DNA from: Lepus europaeus
Lineage: Eukaryota; Chordata; Mammalia; Lagomorpha; Leporidae
Length of the DNA: 64,000 nt
Assembly (NCBI RefSeq): GCF_033115175.1
Contig: NC_084847.1
Span: 44,005,905 to 44,069,904, forward strand
Direction of reading: 5' to 3'
In this document: piece after piece, positions 11,520-23,200 of the stretch
Numbering within the stretch: position 1 is the first letter of the stretch
How the letters are laid out: every line of letters starts with the position of its first letter
Translations under genes and position numbers: made by a program
Notes under the pieces: generated by a model
What the model saw: only the letters and a program-made list of their open reading frames with translations
Database searches by the model: none
What the model was told of the DNA's origin: nothing

Positions 11520-11909
11520 CTCACTTTAAAGAAGACTGGCAACTCATGACAAGAGCCTAGAGTGATTACTGACGCCATAAACAAGAATGTCAACTGTTAA
11601 GTCAACAGCAGGAGTCACTGTGCACTTACTCCCCATGTAGGATCTCTGCCCTTAATGTATTATACAATGTGAATTAATGCTATAACTAGTATTCAAACAG
11701 TACTTTACACTTTGTGTTTCTGTGTGTGTACAAACTGTTGAAATCTTTACTTAATATATACTACATTGATCTTCTGTATATAAAGATAATTGAAAATAAA
11801 TCGATGTGAATGGAATGGGAAAGGGAGCAGAGATGGTAGGGTTGCGGGTGGGAGGGAAGTTATGGGGGGGAAAAGAAATGTATATTTATTTAATAAAAGT
11901 TAAAAAAAA
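11520..11909 (+). mobile_element. L1 3' UTR, second (terminal) 3' end
   Basis: Same 3' block as 9500-9912 with a few differences, ending 'atttaataaaagttaaaaaa' directly against the right target-site duplication caaattatta. In the proposed source locus this would be a 5'-truncated L1 whose polyadenylation site ended the read-through transcript. Confidence 0.8.
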
Positions 11910-12815
11910 CAAATTATTAAAGAGAAAAGACAACTACAAACATCTAGAAATCAGAGCAAATTGTCACATGACTGGCAGGGAAGCAATGATACTCACCATA
12001 AAGCAAGGAGGCCTGAAGGAAATGCTATACTTTTTTTTTTTGACAGGCAGAGTGGACAGTGAGAGACAGAGAGAAAGGTCTTCCTTTGCCGTTGGTTCAT
12101 CCTCCAATGGCCGCCGTGGCCGGCACGCTGCAGCCGGCACACCGCGCTGATCCGAAGGCAGGAGCCAGGTGCTTATCCTGGTCTCCCATGTAGGTGCAGG
12201 GCCCAAGCATTTGGGCCATCCTCCACTGCACTCCCGGGCCACAGCAGAGAGCTGGCCTGGAAGTGGGGCAACTGGGACAGAATCCGGTGCCCCGACTGGG
12301 ACTAGAACCCAGTGTGCTGGCGCTGCATGGTGGAGGATTAGCCTATAGAGCCACAGCGCTGACCAGAAATGGTATACTTTTAAAAGTCCAAGAGAAAAAA
12401 ACTGTCAACTCAGCAGTCTACATCCGGTGGAAATAACCTTCCATAATAAAGAGACATGTTCAGAAGAATAAAAGCACAGAAATTAATTTTCAGTAGACCT
12501 GTTCTACGCGAGCTCTTAAAGGATGCTTTTCAGGGAGAAAGCAAATGCTACCAGAAGGAAACCAAGAAGGTCAGAAATGGTAAACATGCAGGTGAGTATA
12601 ATTGATTTTTCTTGTCTTACTTTGTTCCGCAAAAAGGTTTTATTATTGAAAACAAAGAGCATAACATTGTCTGATGAGGTTTTTGATGTACATAGGCAAT
12701 GATATCTACAGCCTAGCAGGAACCACAAAAGAAATGGGCTGTTTCTTTGGCTACCACAGAATTCACCAAAGATGGAAAACACAATGTGCATGGCCCTATT
12801 AAGAAGTTGCATTCA
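11910..12815 (+). mobile_element. Ancient L1 / half-L1, continuation
   Basis: Picks up where 4825 leaves off (attattaaagagaaaagaca), continues through aagtccaagagaaaaaaact, gtcaactcagcagtctacat and accagaaggaaaccaagaag, all recognisable as old L1 ORF1-end and downstream sequence. It is cut by a SINE at 12031-12366 and ends at another at 12816. Confidence 0.65.
12031..12366 (-). mobile_element. C-repeat SINE, CSINE2-like
   Basis: Reverse orientation, starting with a T-run and tgacaggcagagtggacagt, ending near 'agagccacagcgctgacc'. The flanks aaatgctatact (about 12019-12030) and aaatggtatact form a one-mismatch target-site duplication. Confidence 0.93.
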
Positions 12816-13139
12816 GGCCGGCGCCGTGGCTCACTAGGATAATCCTCCACCTGCGGCGCCAGCACAGCGGGTTCTAGTCCCGGTTGGGGTGCTGGTTCTG
12901 TCCCGGTTGCTCCTCTTCCAGTCCAGCTCTCTGCTGTGGCCCGGGAGTGCAGTGGAGGATGGCCCAGGTCCTTGGGCCCTGAACCCACATGGGAGACCAG
13001 GAGAATACCTGGCTCCTGGCTTCAGATCGGTGCAGTGCTGGCCATGGTGGCCATTTGGGGGGTGAACCAACGGAAAAGGAAAACCTTTCTCTCTGTCTCT
13101 CTCTCTCTCACTGTCTAAATCTGCCTGTCAAAAAAAAAA
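12816..13139 (+). mobile_element. C-repeat SINE, CSINE2-like, young
   Basis: Starts ggccggcgccgtggctcact and ends in an A-run. A perfect 15-bp target-site duplication, aagaagttgcattca, lies at 12801-12815 and 13140-13154. Confidence 0.95.
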
Positions 13140-13154
13140 AAGAAGTTGCATTCA

Positions 13155-13405
13155 CATCTTAAAATTTTTCAAAAGCAAATGCTCGAAACCCAGACAGCTT
13201 TATTGGAAGGTTCTAAGAAACATTTTTTAAATGTATTTTTATTAGGAAATAATGCCAATTCCACATAATGTCTTCCAGAAAATAAAATAGAAAGGAATAC
13301 TTCTCAGTTTATTTAAAGAGGCTAATATTATTCTGATAAGAAAAATTAAAGATATTACAAGAAAAAAAAACTGGATCCCACGATCTCTTACACACAAGGA
13401 GACAG
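13155..13405 (+). mobile_element. Ancient L1 ORF2 remnant
   Basis: Includes cccagacagctttattggaa, gtcttccagaaaataaaata, ggaatacttctcagtttatt and 'gatattacaagaaaaaaaa', which parallel the reverse-transcriptase region of L1 ORF2. No frame is open. It probably belongs to the same ancient L1 as the preceding fragments. Confidence 0.6.
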
Positions 13406-15865
13406 CAGGAAAAGTTTTCTTGTCATAATCAAGCTGTTCTGAATGCTGATTGTATCGTCAGGTATATAAACACTAATCTACATGTGCTAAAACTCCTAGA
13501 ACCGCACACCAGGACAACATGATGGTATGTAGGTTAACTTAAAAAATAAAATTGAGCAACATGAAATCTTCTAGGGTTACATCACTCAGATTGCATTGAG
13601 GGGCCAGCTTCAGCACCTGCAAAACCCCCTAGCACTCATTCAAAATGCACTGACAAGCGATGAAACATAAGGAAAGGAGTTGGGAGTCCTTAGGGAAAGT
13701 TTTCCTCTCTCTTGAAAGCGCATGTTGCTCTATGAAGCTGTGGTGTGTGGCGACCACTTTGGGTCCATGAGAAGAAGCTAAAAACCCATGTATCTGCTGA
13801 CTGATTCTGGACACCCTGAGTGGCAGAATTAACCAGCCAAGAACTCAAGCCATATCTGTTCCCACAGGACAGCTGACAAAGCTAGATAAGACAGCTGAGA
13901 TGTGAGAGCCACTGTGTAAAGTCTTTATGGATGAATGGGACTCGAGCCTTCTTCTAATCACAAATAAGACAATAAAAACGTTGCTCTCTGTGAAGACTCT
14001 ATGATCTCTCAAAGAGTAATTGGACCTTTTCAGGAGAAAATTACTCACAATCAATTAAGGTAATACAAAAATAATCACCTTTGGCAGACACTCTTTGTTA
14101 GCCAGATGGGCAATTTGAAACAATTCTGTTAGATTGGGTAATTAGGTGGGCAAGGGTTTCATAGCAATTTAATCCTGAGAAGCTATGGTGATGCAAGTCC
14201 CACTGAAAATTCTATGTTTTTCAAAAACGATATTATTTTAATGTAGACATGGGCATTTGTTAAATCCTGACATCACGTCTTGTACCTCAAGGTCATCTCT
14301 TTCATGCTCAATCATGCAGGACTCCTAGCTGTCCAAGGAGGACTTGCTCAGGCTTTTAAGCTGATCCCAAATCATTTAAAAAAAAATAAAAATCTGAGTC
14401 TTATTTTTGAGTGGTGCTGAAGTATGGTTGTTTTACATTTGGGCAAAAATAGACATTGAGCTACTAAATTTGAATGATCTTCATCACCTATACACATGAA
14501 ATCCATAAAATGCGGGGAGAAGGCCTTTAAATCAACAATGGACCATTTCTGTAAGCCTTGCCCAGCAATCTCAGCTCTTACCTGGTTTTTATTGCCTGTC
14601 CCCAGCACTGTCCAATCTGTCTTTTAACTGATGGGGAAGTGCTGGAGGGCAGAACTCACTGCTTTCCACCAAACTCTGCCTTCATAGCAACGGCTTCCAA
14701 CCACTGGCTCTTGTTCCAGTCTCGAGGACCATCCCCAGCAGCAGTTCAATTCTGATTCAGCATGACCATCATTTAAATATCCAGTGGGAACCTAAAATCT
14801 TTGAAGGCAGGTCTTCACATAATCTCTATAAAGCAAGCATTTCCAGTTCTAGCTATGACTCATGAAGGATCGTGATCTGGAGTTCTATCGGGATCCTGGC
14901 TGTCTCTTTCCAAATTTGCTCTAGGAGATCCCAAGGTCAGGAGATGAGTGCTGAACTCACACCTGACCTGTGGTTTAAATGTCAAGGCCAGAGGAGGAGC
15001 ATTCTATTGTTGTGATACAATACCTCCTAGAAGTAAAATTCTCATTATCGACATCCCCTCATACTGTGGAACCACATCAAACCACCTGCCAATCATGGTG
15101 CTTGTGCTGAAATACCGGCCCCCACCCTGGTCACGGTTCTCCCCTCCTCCTAGTCTCATTTCCTGGGTTGTTTGGACGAAAGTTCAGGACCTTACCATTG
15201 TTTCTGCTAAATCTCATCTTGTTAGATTCAGTCTAATTGTTCTAGCCTTGTCAAGACCTTTTAGGATCCTAATTCCATCATGCACCGGCTTCTGCAGATC
15301 ACTGCTAAAACTGTTGGAACCAAAGTTGGGGATAAAGCCCTGTGGCGTGGTACTGGCAGCCGTCCCCTGGGCATAACAAGATACAATCACAGGCGGCTAG
15401 ATCTGCCTCTGGGGGCAAGTCAGCTTGTGGGTTGTCACAAGGACTCACACCTTTGGTTGGAGACAAGACTCAGATTATGACGGAATGCTGTGTGATTTGA
15501 CTCCTGCCAGGTCCAGTGAAGGTGCTGGAAGATCAGAACTCCCTGTTTCACAACAGGTGGAGCAGGTCCTGAGGGCCCTGTTGACTTGCAGGAGCTTTTT
15601 AAGGAGCCCCAGGGGGTCACAATGGACCCGGAATACCAGCAGTGGATACATAGGGCAAGGTCTCGGCAGCAGAGGAGCCCGGTTCGGAGTCATTCTGGTG
15701 CCTGTTTCAGAAAGGAGCTCCCCCAGCAGCTGGAAGAGGCTGCAAGTGTGCCGGCATCAGGACTCGATCTCTATCATTCACGTTGACACTGGCAATCCCA
15801 AGAGTAGCTTGCACCTGTTGACCACTGGTAGGTGGCAGGCGTCATTCTGAGAAATCACAACACAT
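13406..15865. other. Unassigned non-coding stretch
   Basis: About 2.5 kb without a recognisable gene or confident repeat call. Frames at 14948-15376 (142 codons) and 15425-15850 (141 codons) are open but have no domain, no matching neighbour exons and unlikely residue composition. 14930-15850 may be a decayed transposable element, family not identified. Confidence 0.35.
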
Positions 15866-15990
15866 GGTTCACTTTTCACTTAAATCTCACGACAGTCCTA
15901 CAGGGCAGAGGCTATTTTTATTTCCCATTTTATAGATGAGAAAAGTGAGGCATTGAGCAGGGAGGAGTGATTACACAGGGAACTACTTAA
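15866..15990 (+). mobile_element. MIR SINE fragment
   Basis: 'ctcacgacagtcctacaggg' followed by tcccattttatagatgagaa and agtgaggcattgagcaggga, the typical MIR 3' half. Confidence 0.8.
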
Positions 15991-16019
15991 GTACTGTCAT
16001 TTGTAACACTGACATCCCA

Positions 16020-16235
16020 AATCAGAGTACAGGTTCCAAAACCAGCTGCTCTGCTTCCAATCCAGACTCCTTGCGTCTGGAAAGGCACAGAAGATGGCCC
16101 ATGTGGGAGACGAAGATGGAGTTCCTGGCTTCTGGCTTTCAGCCTGGCCCTACCCAAGTGCTGTGGCCATTTGGGGAGTAAACCAGCAGCTGGGAAATTC
16201 TCTCTCTGCTTTTCAAATAAAGAAACAAATCCATA
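16020..16235 (+). mobile_element. Old C-repeat SINE, partial
   Basis: Diverged body (ccaaaaccagctgctctgct, agaagatggcccatgtggga, gtggccatttggggagtaaa) and an AAATAAAG tail. The head is missing or too diverged to place. Confidence 0.75.
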
Positions 16236-16705
16236 AACCTTGTCTTTAAAAAAGGGCCCACATCAGGAACAGTAAACAGTCGTAGGGGAGTTGATCAATG
16301 ACTTCACGAACAAAGAGCCCACGGGCTGCTTGCGATGCACAGACAGGTATGGCTCTCACGTGTCTGCACAGGGCCCTGATCCAGAAGTTCCACCTTCTGC
16401 TGCCTCCCCAATCTGATCAAGTGGCAGACACAATGCAGGAGACAGGGCAGGAAAAGTCAGTCGCCTCCTTCTCACTTCACAAACTTGGTGGAGGATTTTA
16501 GCTTCGCAGAAGTTAAGCCCCTTCTCTGTTATGAGCTATTGCTGACATGCCTGGTTCTAAGATAAACTAAAGAGGTAAGGTAATGTCATTTTCACCAAGC
16601 AGTCCGTGTCTCCATGCTCACACACACAAATCACCCTAAACTACGAGGCATCAGTCTTGGCCTAAAAGGAGAGTAGTGAGGGAGAAGAGCAACTCCACCA
16701 CTTAT

Positions 16706-17012
16706 TTTTTAAAGGTTTATTTGCTTATTTGAAAGGCAGAATTAGAGATAAAGAGGAAGACGCAGACAGAGCTAACTTCTATCCATTGGTTCACTCTCCA
16801 AATGGCTGCAATGGCTAGAGCTAGGCCAGACTGATTCCAGGAGCCAGGAGCTTCATCTGGGTCTCCTACGTAGGCAGCAGGGGCCCAAGCTGTTGTGCTG
16901 ATTTCCCAGGGAGCTGTACTGGAAAGGGAGCAGCTGGGATATGAACTGGTGCCCGTATGGGATGCTGGCGTCACAGGCAGTGGCTTAACCGACTACACCA
17001 CAACACTGGCCC
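16706..17012 (-). mobile_element. C-repeat SINE, older subfamily
   Basis: Reverse orientation: tttttaaaggtttatttgct at the tail end, body tggctgcaatggctagagct, and head complement ending caacactggccc. Confidence 0.85.
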
Positions 17013-17189
17013 AAGTGCACATTTTAAAAAGCATGCCCCTCCATCAGTTTTCAAAGTATACGTGATATTCGCTTAATCCTAGATTATGTACAGAAAATAT
17101 TTGTCAAATTTTAGCATTGCTCAAGTTTTTCCTAATTTGAGATTAAAAACAGATTATGAGGAAGTCCTAGTATTTTCTTCCCATATCTG

Positions 17190-17511
17190 CTTAGATTTAT
17201 TTTTTTGTTTGTTTGTTTTTCTGAAAGACCAAGTGAAAGAGGGAGAGACACACAGACGAACAGAGATCATCCATCCACTGGTTCACTTGTCAAATGGTCA
17301 CAAAGCTGGGGCTGGGCCAGAAGCCAGGAATTCCATCTCGGTGTCCCATGTGAGTGTATGAGTTGTACTAGAACCATCCTCTGTTGCTTCTCAGGTGCGT
17401 TAATGAGGAGCTAAATCAGGAGCAAAATAGCGGGAACTTGAACCAGCTCTCAAATATGGGATGCCTATGTTCCAAGCCACTGCTTAACCCACTGCACCAC
17501 AAGGCTCACCC
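17190..17511 (-). mobile_element. C-repeat SINE, diverged
   Basis: Reverse orientation from a T-rich tail through a GA-rich tract (aaagagggagagacacacag) to the head complement 'ccactgcaccacaaggctca'. Confidence 0.85.
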
Positions 17512-17530
17512 CAAAATACTCTTTTTTGTT

Positions 17531-17559
17531 TTTTAAAGATTTACTTATTTATCCAAAAG

Positions 17560-17611
<52 letters not shown>

Positions 17612-17871
17612 GACAGAGAGGGAAATCTTCCATCCTGGCCTCAACAGTCAGGACAGGGTCAGGCAGAAGTCAGGGGCCAGGAGCTTCCTCCCAGTCTCCC
17701 ATGTGGGTGGCAGGGGCCGAGGAGCTCGGGTCGTCCTCCACTGCCCTACTGAGTGCATCAACAGGGAGCTAGATCGGAAGTGGAGTAGCCAGGACATGAA
17801 TTGGTGCCCATATGGGATGTCAGAACTGCAGACCGTGGCTTAACCCACTATGCCTCAGTGCCGGCTCCCCA
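17531..17871 (-). mobile_element. C-repeat SINE with expanded GA tract
   Basis: Reverse orientation: aaagatttacttatttatcc tail, about 25 GA repeats at 17561-17610, body, and head complement 'tatgcctcagtgccggct'. It lies next to the copy at 17190, separated by about 20 bases. Confidence 0.88.
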
Positions 17872-18721
17872 AAATACTCCTGCTTAAACTGAAAAGCAAC
17901 AGCTTAATTCAAGGAAAAGCTATACACTGGGAGAAACACTACTCTAAATGCAGGCTCTGGTCCCTGGTACAAAGGGCAGAGCATATAAGAAAGTCAGAAA
18001 GAGGGAAGAAGCTTCAGTGATGTGATTCTGTTGTGCAGTGAGGTACAACTGGGCAGGTGCAGGTGAGACTGCACGACTCCACATCTTGCATACTCAGAGG
18101 GCTTCAGGCATGTTCAAGAGGGGATTTAGCCTATGTGGCTACAAAACATTATTCTCAGGACAAAGTCGCCAGTGGTGCACAGTATCTAGAAACTGACCAT
18201 GCCTGCTTTGGGGTCTGCAACTGCTATCAACAGAAAGTACCAGGAAAGTCCACTTCCATCCAATCAAAGCCTAAAAAACGTGAGTCATTGACAATTCCTT
18301 GCAGAAGGGAAATGAGTAAGCACTTTTTATGTTGAGTCAGCACTTCTTAAGCCTGCTTGCTAAAGGTGTTTGTGTATGGGGGGTGTGGTTTCTGGGATCC
18401 TCCTTATCAACTCAACTGTGGCCTCTGACTTAATTGTTGGTCCTCTTTTCAGCAGGGGAGTTCACTTTACAGGGTCTTTTGCTATCACTGTCTACACTGT
18501 GTGTATCTACTTTGGATCCCAGTGGTATAGACCATGAGGAAGTTGAAGAGACCCTGCATTATAATCATGGTTAAATGACCAGGGTTGACTCATGGCTCTT
18601 CTCTGGGCCCCTGCTTTCCATGTTTTTATGTTGGGCCACCAACACTCACTTAGCTCTCACATAAGTTGGTTGAAAATTCCCTAAAAAGGTTAAACCACGG
18701 TGTAGGTGCACATGAATGCTA
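17872..18721. other. Unassigned non-coding stretch
   Basis: No gene, RNA gene or repeat family recognised. Confidence 0.4.
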
Positions 18722-18990
18722 TTTTTAAAAAGATTTATTTATTTATTTGAAAGACAAATTTGCTGGTTCACTCCCCCATATGACTGCAAAGGCCAAAACC
18801 AACCGTCTGTAACTCCATCCAGGTCTCCCACACATGGACACAGGCACTATGGATACCTGTTGCTGCTTTTCCGGGTATATTAACGGGGAGCTGGATCAGA
18901 AGCAGAGCAGCCAGGGCTTGAATTGGTGCTCTTATAGAATGCTGGCATTGCAAGCAGTGGCTTATCCCACAGCACCACAATGCCGGCCCC
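18722..18990 (-). mobile_element. C-repeat SINE, internally shortened
   Basis: Reverse orientation: aaaaagatttatttatttat tail, with the GA tract mostly deleted, and head complement 'acagcaccacaatgccggcc'. Confidence 0.85.
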
Positions 18991-19853
18991 AGCAACGCTA
19001 TTTTTATTATTGGAATCATTGCATTGATGGATAGATGATTGTGGAGAATCTGGAGGAAAGAGACACACCGAAAACTCTCAGACAGAGGTGTGGACCGATT
19101 CCAAGCTGCAGTGGACTTCAGAACCATATTTGATTACATCAAAACTCTCTAGCCCATTAAGGACCATGTGGCCGGTCAACAAGAATGGAAGGTGTCAACA
19201 CACAGCAGGGGGCAGGTGAGGCTGAGCAGGCACCAGTGAGTCACCTGCTACAGGAGCTGTCACGACTCCAACTGTGACAGCCCCCAACACTTGCGTGGGC
19301 TGTCAGAGAAGAGAAAGGGTTCAGGCAGAGGCTGCTCCAGAGGACTTTGGAACCCAGAGCACTGGGTGCAGGCAAGAGGTGGGCACAGGCTCATGGGTAG
19401 GAATCTCTTGCTCACTCATCAGAGCTTGTATTTCAGAGAATGTTCCAGAACATTGTCCTGCAATGCTGTACACAGAGAGAACCAGATTAGTGCTAAAAAG
19501 GAAGCCTGCGAGAAACCAGTCCAAGGTTTGTGAACCGACAGCATAGTAAGATGCACACGATTTGGACAGGAAGGGCCCTCCCCCTCTCCCTTTGCTAAAA
19601 CCCAGGGAACTCCCCTGACCCCTGCTATAAAAGCCCTTGTCACCCTGCTTCTCAGGAGGCGGTTTTTTTAGGGCACCACATTTCCCCATCATCCCTTTTA
19701 CCTGTCACAAGTTAACACAGATATTCAGGAGCAAACAGCCACCTCCTACCTTGACCTGGAGTATCTGGTGACATCCCAAGCAAACGGACCTCTCTTGTGT
19801 CTTCTACCAAGTGGCCAAGGACCACTCTGGGGGATATCCTGGATGGATGGCTG
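18991..19853. other. Unassigned non-coding stretch
   Basis: No gene or repeat recognised; short frames only. Confidence 0.4.
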
Positions 19854-20245
19854 TGTTAGTTTCTTTAGGCAGTTGTAACAACAAACTATCACCTGCCTGG
19901 TGACCTAAAAAAAATACGAAATTTTTCCATAGTTCTGGAGGCCTGAAATCTCACATCACAGTCACAGGGTCCAAACCAAGAGCTCGTCCTCTCCGGGCCC
20001 TGGAAGGGAATCCACTCGCTGCCTGGAAGCTGCTTCTGGTGTCTCTAGGGCTCCCTGGTAGGTGAGTCCATCATTCAGCCCTCAGTCTCTATCTATCCTC
20101 ACGTGGCCCTCTCGCCATGTGGCTCAAATCTCACTCTGCCTCCCTCATAGAAAGACACATGTGGCTGCATTCTGAGTGCATGCAGATAATCCAGGATCCG
20201 GTCCCCAGCTCAAAGTCACGGGTTCCTCACATCTGCAGACTCTCT
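19854..20245 (-). mobile_element. MLT1-like MaLR LTR, decayed
   Basis: Reverse complement of the MLT1 type: tgttagtttctttaggcagt at the start, 'tccatagttctggaggcctg', 'ctcacgtggccctctcgcca' and 'agataatccaggatccgg'. It runs directly into the GC-rich minisatellite. Confidence 0.7.
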
Positions 20246-20249
20246 TCCC

Positions 20250-23200
20250 CACAAAAGGTAGGTCACCCTCTAGGGACAGGCCCCTCTCTCCTCCTGGGTA
20301 TCCAGGGCCGGTCTCAGCTTCCCATAGGCAGGGCCCTGGCCACCCCCCCAGGGCTGGGCCCCTAACCCTCTCCGTGCCTTGCTAGCTGGGCCCTGCTTCC
20401 CTCGTGCGCACCACTAGCAACCCACCAGAGGGGCCACACTCCTCTCCTTGCACACCAGGACCTGGGCCCGGCTTTCGCTACTCCCCTCCAAGGCCAGGCC
20501 CCACTCCCCTCACCACACTCCCAGGCCAGGCATTTCTCCCCTCCTTGCCCTTCAGGGACTGGGCCCATCTCCACACGCTGCCCTCCAGGTTTAGGTCCCA
20601 TTCCATACACTACCCTCCAGGGCCGGGCCCCGCTGCCCACATCCTGCAGGGCAGGACCCCGCTCCACTCCTCGAGCCTCAGGGCCGGGTTTGCTCCCCTC
20701 CTTGCCATACAATGCCAGGCCCAGCTCTGCTAAAAGCCCTCCAGACCTGGACCCTGCTCCATTCCTCGCATCCCAGGGCCAAGGCCTGCTCCCCTCCTCG
20801 CCCTCCTGGGCTTGAGCCCCGCTCTTATCACAGCCGTCCAGGACTAGATCCCACTGCCCTCAATACCCTATAGGACTGGACCCTGCTTCACTCCTCAAGC
20901 TCCAGAGCCTGGGCTCTGCTCCCTGCACTGCCCTCCAGGCTTGGGCCCCACTCCACTCAACACCCTCCAGGACCAGACCCTGCTCCCTCCTTGACCTCCA
21001 GGGCAAGACACTGCTCCCCTCCTCGCCCTGCAGGGCCAGGCCTGCTCCCCTCCTCGCCCTGCAGAGCTAGGCCTGCTCCCCTCAGACGTGTTCCTGGCCT
21101 CCATCCAGGGCCATACCTGCTCCCTACTTGCCTGTCATGGCCTAGGCCCGGCTCCTCTCCTCACCCTCCAGAACCAGGCCTGCTCCCCTCCTCGCCCTCC
21201 AGAGCCAGGCCTGCTCCCTTCAGACGTGTTCCTGGTTTCCATCCAGGGCAATACCTGCTCGCTACTTGCCTGTCTTGGCCTAGGCCCGGTACCCACTGCT
21301 GCCCTCTAGGGCCGGGCAACACTGCCCTCCTCACCCCCGAGGGACAGTGCCTGCTCTCCTCCTTGCCGCCAAGGGCCACAGCCCAGCTGCCCACACTGCC
21401 TGCATGGAAAGACCCACTGCCCTCAGCACCTTATAGGACTGGACCCTGCTCCACACCTAGACCTCCAGAGATTGCACTCCACTTCCCACACTGCCTTACT
21501 GGGTGCGGCCCTACTCCCCTCAGCAACCTCCATGACTGGGACCAGCTCCCCTCCTCACCCTCCAGGGCTCAGCTCCACACGCTGCCCTCCAAGCCAAAAC
21601 CCACTCCACACACTGACCTCCAGGGCCGGGCCATACTGCTTTCAACGCCCTCCAGGGTTGGACCCCAGCTCCAGTCCAGGGCCGGGCCACACCCCCGTAC
21701 TTTCCCCGCAGGGTCAGGCCCTGCTCCCTGGAGCTATGGCCATGGTCACCCTCTAGGGACAGGCCCCTCTCTCCTCCTGGATCTCCAGGGCCAGTCCCAG
21801 CTTCCATAAGGCAGGGCCCTTGCCACACTGGAGGGACAGGCCACTCTCTCCTCCTTGCACTCCAGGGCCAGGCCAAGCTCCCCATAGGCAGGAACCTGGC
21901 CAACCCCTCCCCCAGGGCTGGGCCCCTGACCCTCTCCGTGCCTTGCTAGCTGGGCCCTGCTTCCCGCGTGCGCACCACTAGCAACCCACCAGATGGGCCA
22001 CACTCCTCTCCTTGCACACCAGGACTTGGGCCCAGCTACTGTTACTGCCTTACAGGGCAAGGCCCCACTCCCCTCACCACACTCCAAAGCCAGGCCCCGC
22101 TCCCCTCCTTGCCCGCCAGGGCCTGGGCCTGGGCCCCACGCCAATCCTTGCCCTCCAGGGCCAGGCCTTTCTCCCCTCCTCACCCTCCAGAAACTGGGCC
22201 CATCTCCACACGCTGCCCTCCAGGGCCAACACCCACTCCACACACTGACCTCCAGGGCCAGGCCCCACTGCCTTCAACGCCCTCCAGGGTTGGACCCCGC
22301 TCCACTCTTCGTCCTCCAGGGCCTGCCCCGTGCTACTCAAGCTGCCCAGAGCACCACGCCACTCACCACCTCATCCCCCATGGCCTGGGCCACACTCCCC
22401 TCCTCACCATCCAGGGCCTGGGCCCCACTCCCATGGCAGCACCCCAGGGTCGTGCCCCACTTCCCTCAACACCCTATAGGGCCAGACCCTGCTCGACTCC
22501 TCAAGCTCCAGGGCCAGGCCCCAGTCTCCACACTGCCCTCCAGGGCCAGGCCCCAGTACCCTCCATGCCCTCCAGGGCTGGACCCTGTTCCCCTCCTCGC
22601 CCTCCGGGGCCAGGCCTTCCTCCCCTCCTCGCCCTCCAGGGCCTGCTTCCCACACCCACACCCTTGCTCACCCTTGAGGACAAGAGCCCCACTCCAAGCC
22701 TCACCCTCAGGGGCCGGGCCCTGCTCCCCTGCTCGCCATCCAAGGTCAGGCCCCCTCTCCTCCTCACCCTTCAGGGCCTGGGCCCTGGCCCCCAGACTGC
22801 TCTCCAGGATTTAGCCCCACTCCCCTCAAGCCCTCCAGCTGCGAGACCCACTCTGTTCAATGCCCTCCAGGTCCAGACCCCAGTGCCCTCAATGCCCTCC
22901 AGGGCCACACCCTGATCCCTTCCTGGCCCTTCAGGGCCTGAGCCCCACTCCCCACGCTGTCCTCCATGGCTGGAACCCAATCCCCTCAATGCCCTCCAGT
23001 CTGGACCAGGCTCTCCTACTCGCCCTCCAGGCCTTGGGCTCTGATTCACACACGGCCCTCTAGGGCCTGGCCTCACTGCCCTCAACACCACCCAGGGCCG
23101 GACCCCATGCCACTGCTCGCCCTCCGGGGCCGGGCTCTGCTGCACTCCTTGGCCTCCAGGGCTGGGCCCAGCTCCACTCAGCCATGGCCTTGGCCAACCT

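Larger units (their letters stand above)
4826..11909 (+). mobile_element. Composite LINE-1 insertion (ORF1-only, with probable 3' transduction)
   Basis: A 7.1 kb insertion flanked by the 10-bp duplication caaattatta at 4816-4825 and 11910-11919. Parts in order: L1 5' UTR from 4826 (ggcggcaagatggcggaata); intact ORF1 at 5740-6777; a 2.7 kb stretch without ORF2, containing a retroviral gag-like remnant near 8580-9100; an L1 3' end at about 9500-9910 with AATAAA and an A-run; about 1.6 kb of other DNA with a MIR and a nested SINE pair; a second L1 3' end at about 11520-11909 with its own A-run. The ancient L1 sequence continues across the site, so the whole block arrived as one insertion or grew inside one. 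A 3' transduction is the simplest explanation but is inferred. Confidence 0.75.

Noticed and set aside
14948..15850. Frames of 142 and 141 codons as candidate genes
   Set aside because: Partly overlapping, no domain, no splice context, and the surroundings look like decayed repeat sequence ending in a MIR.
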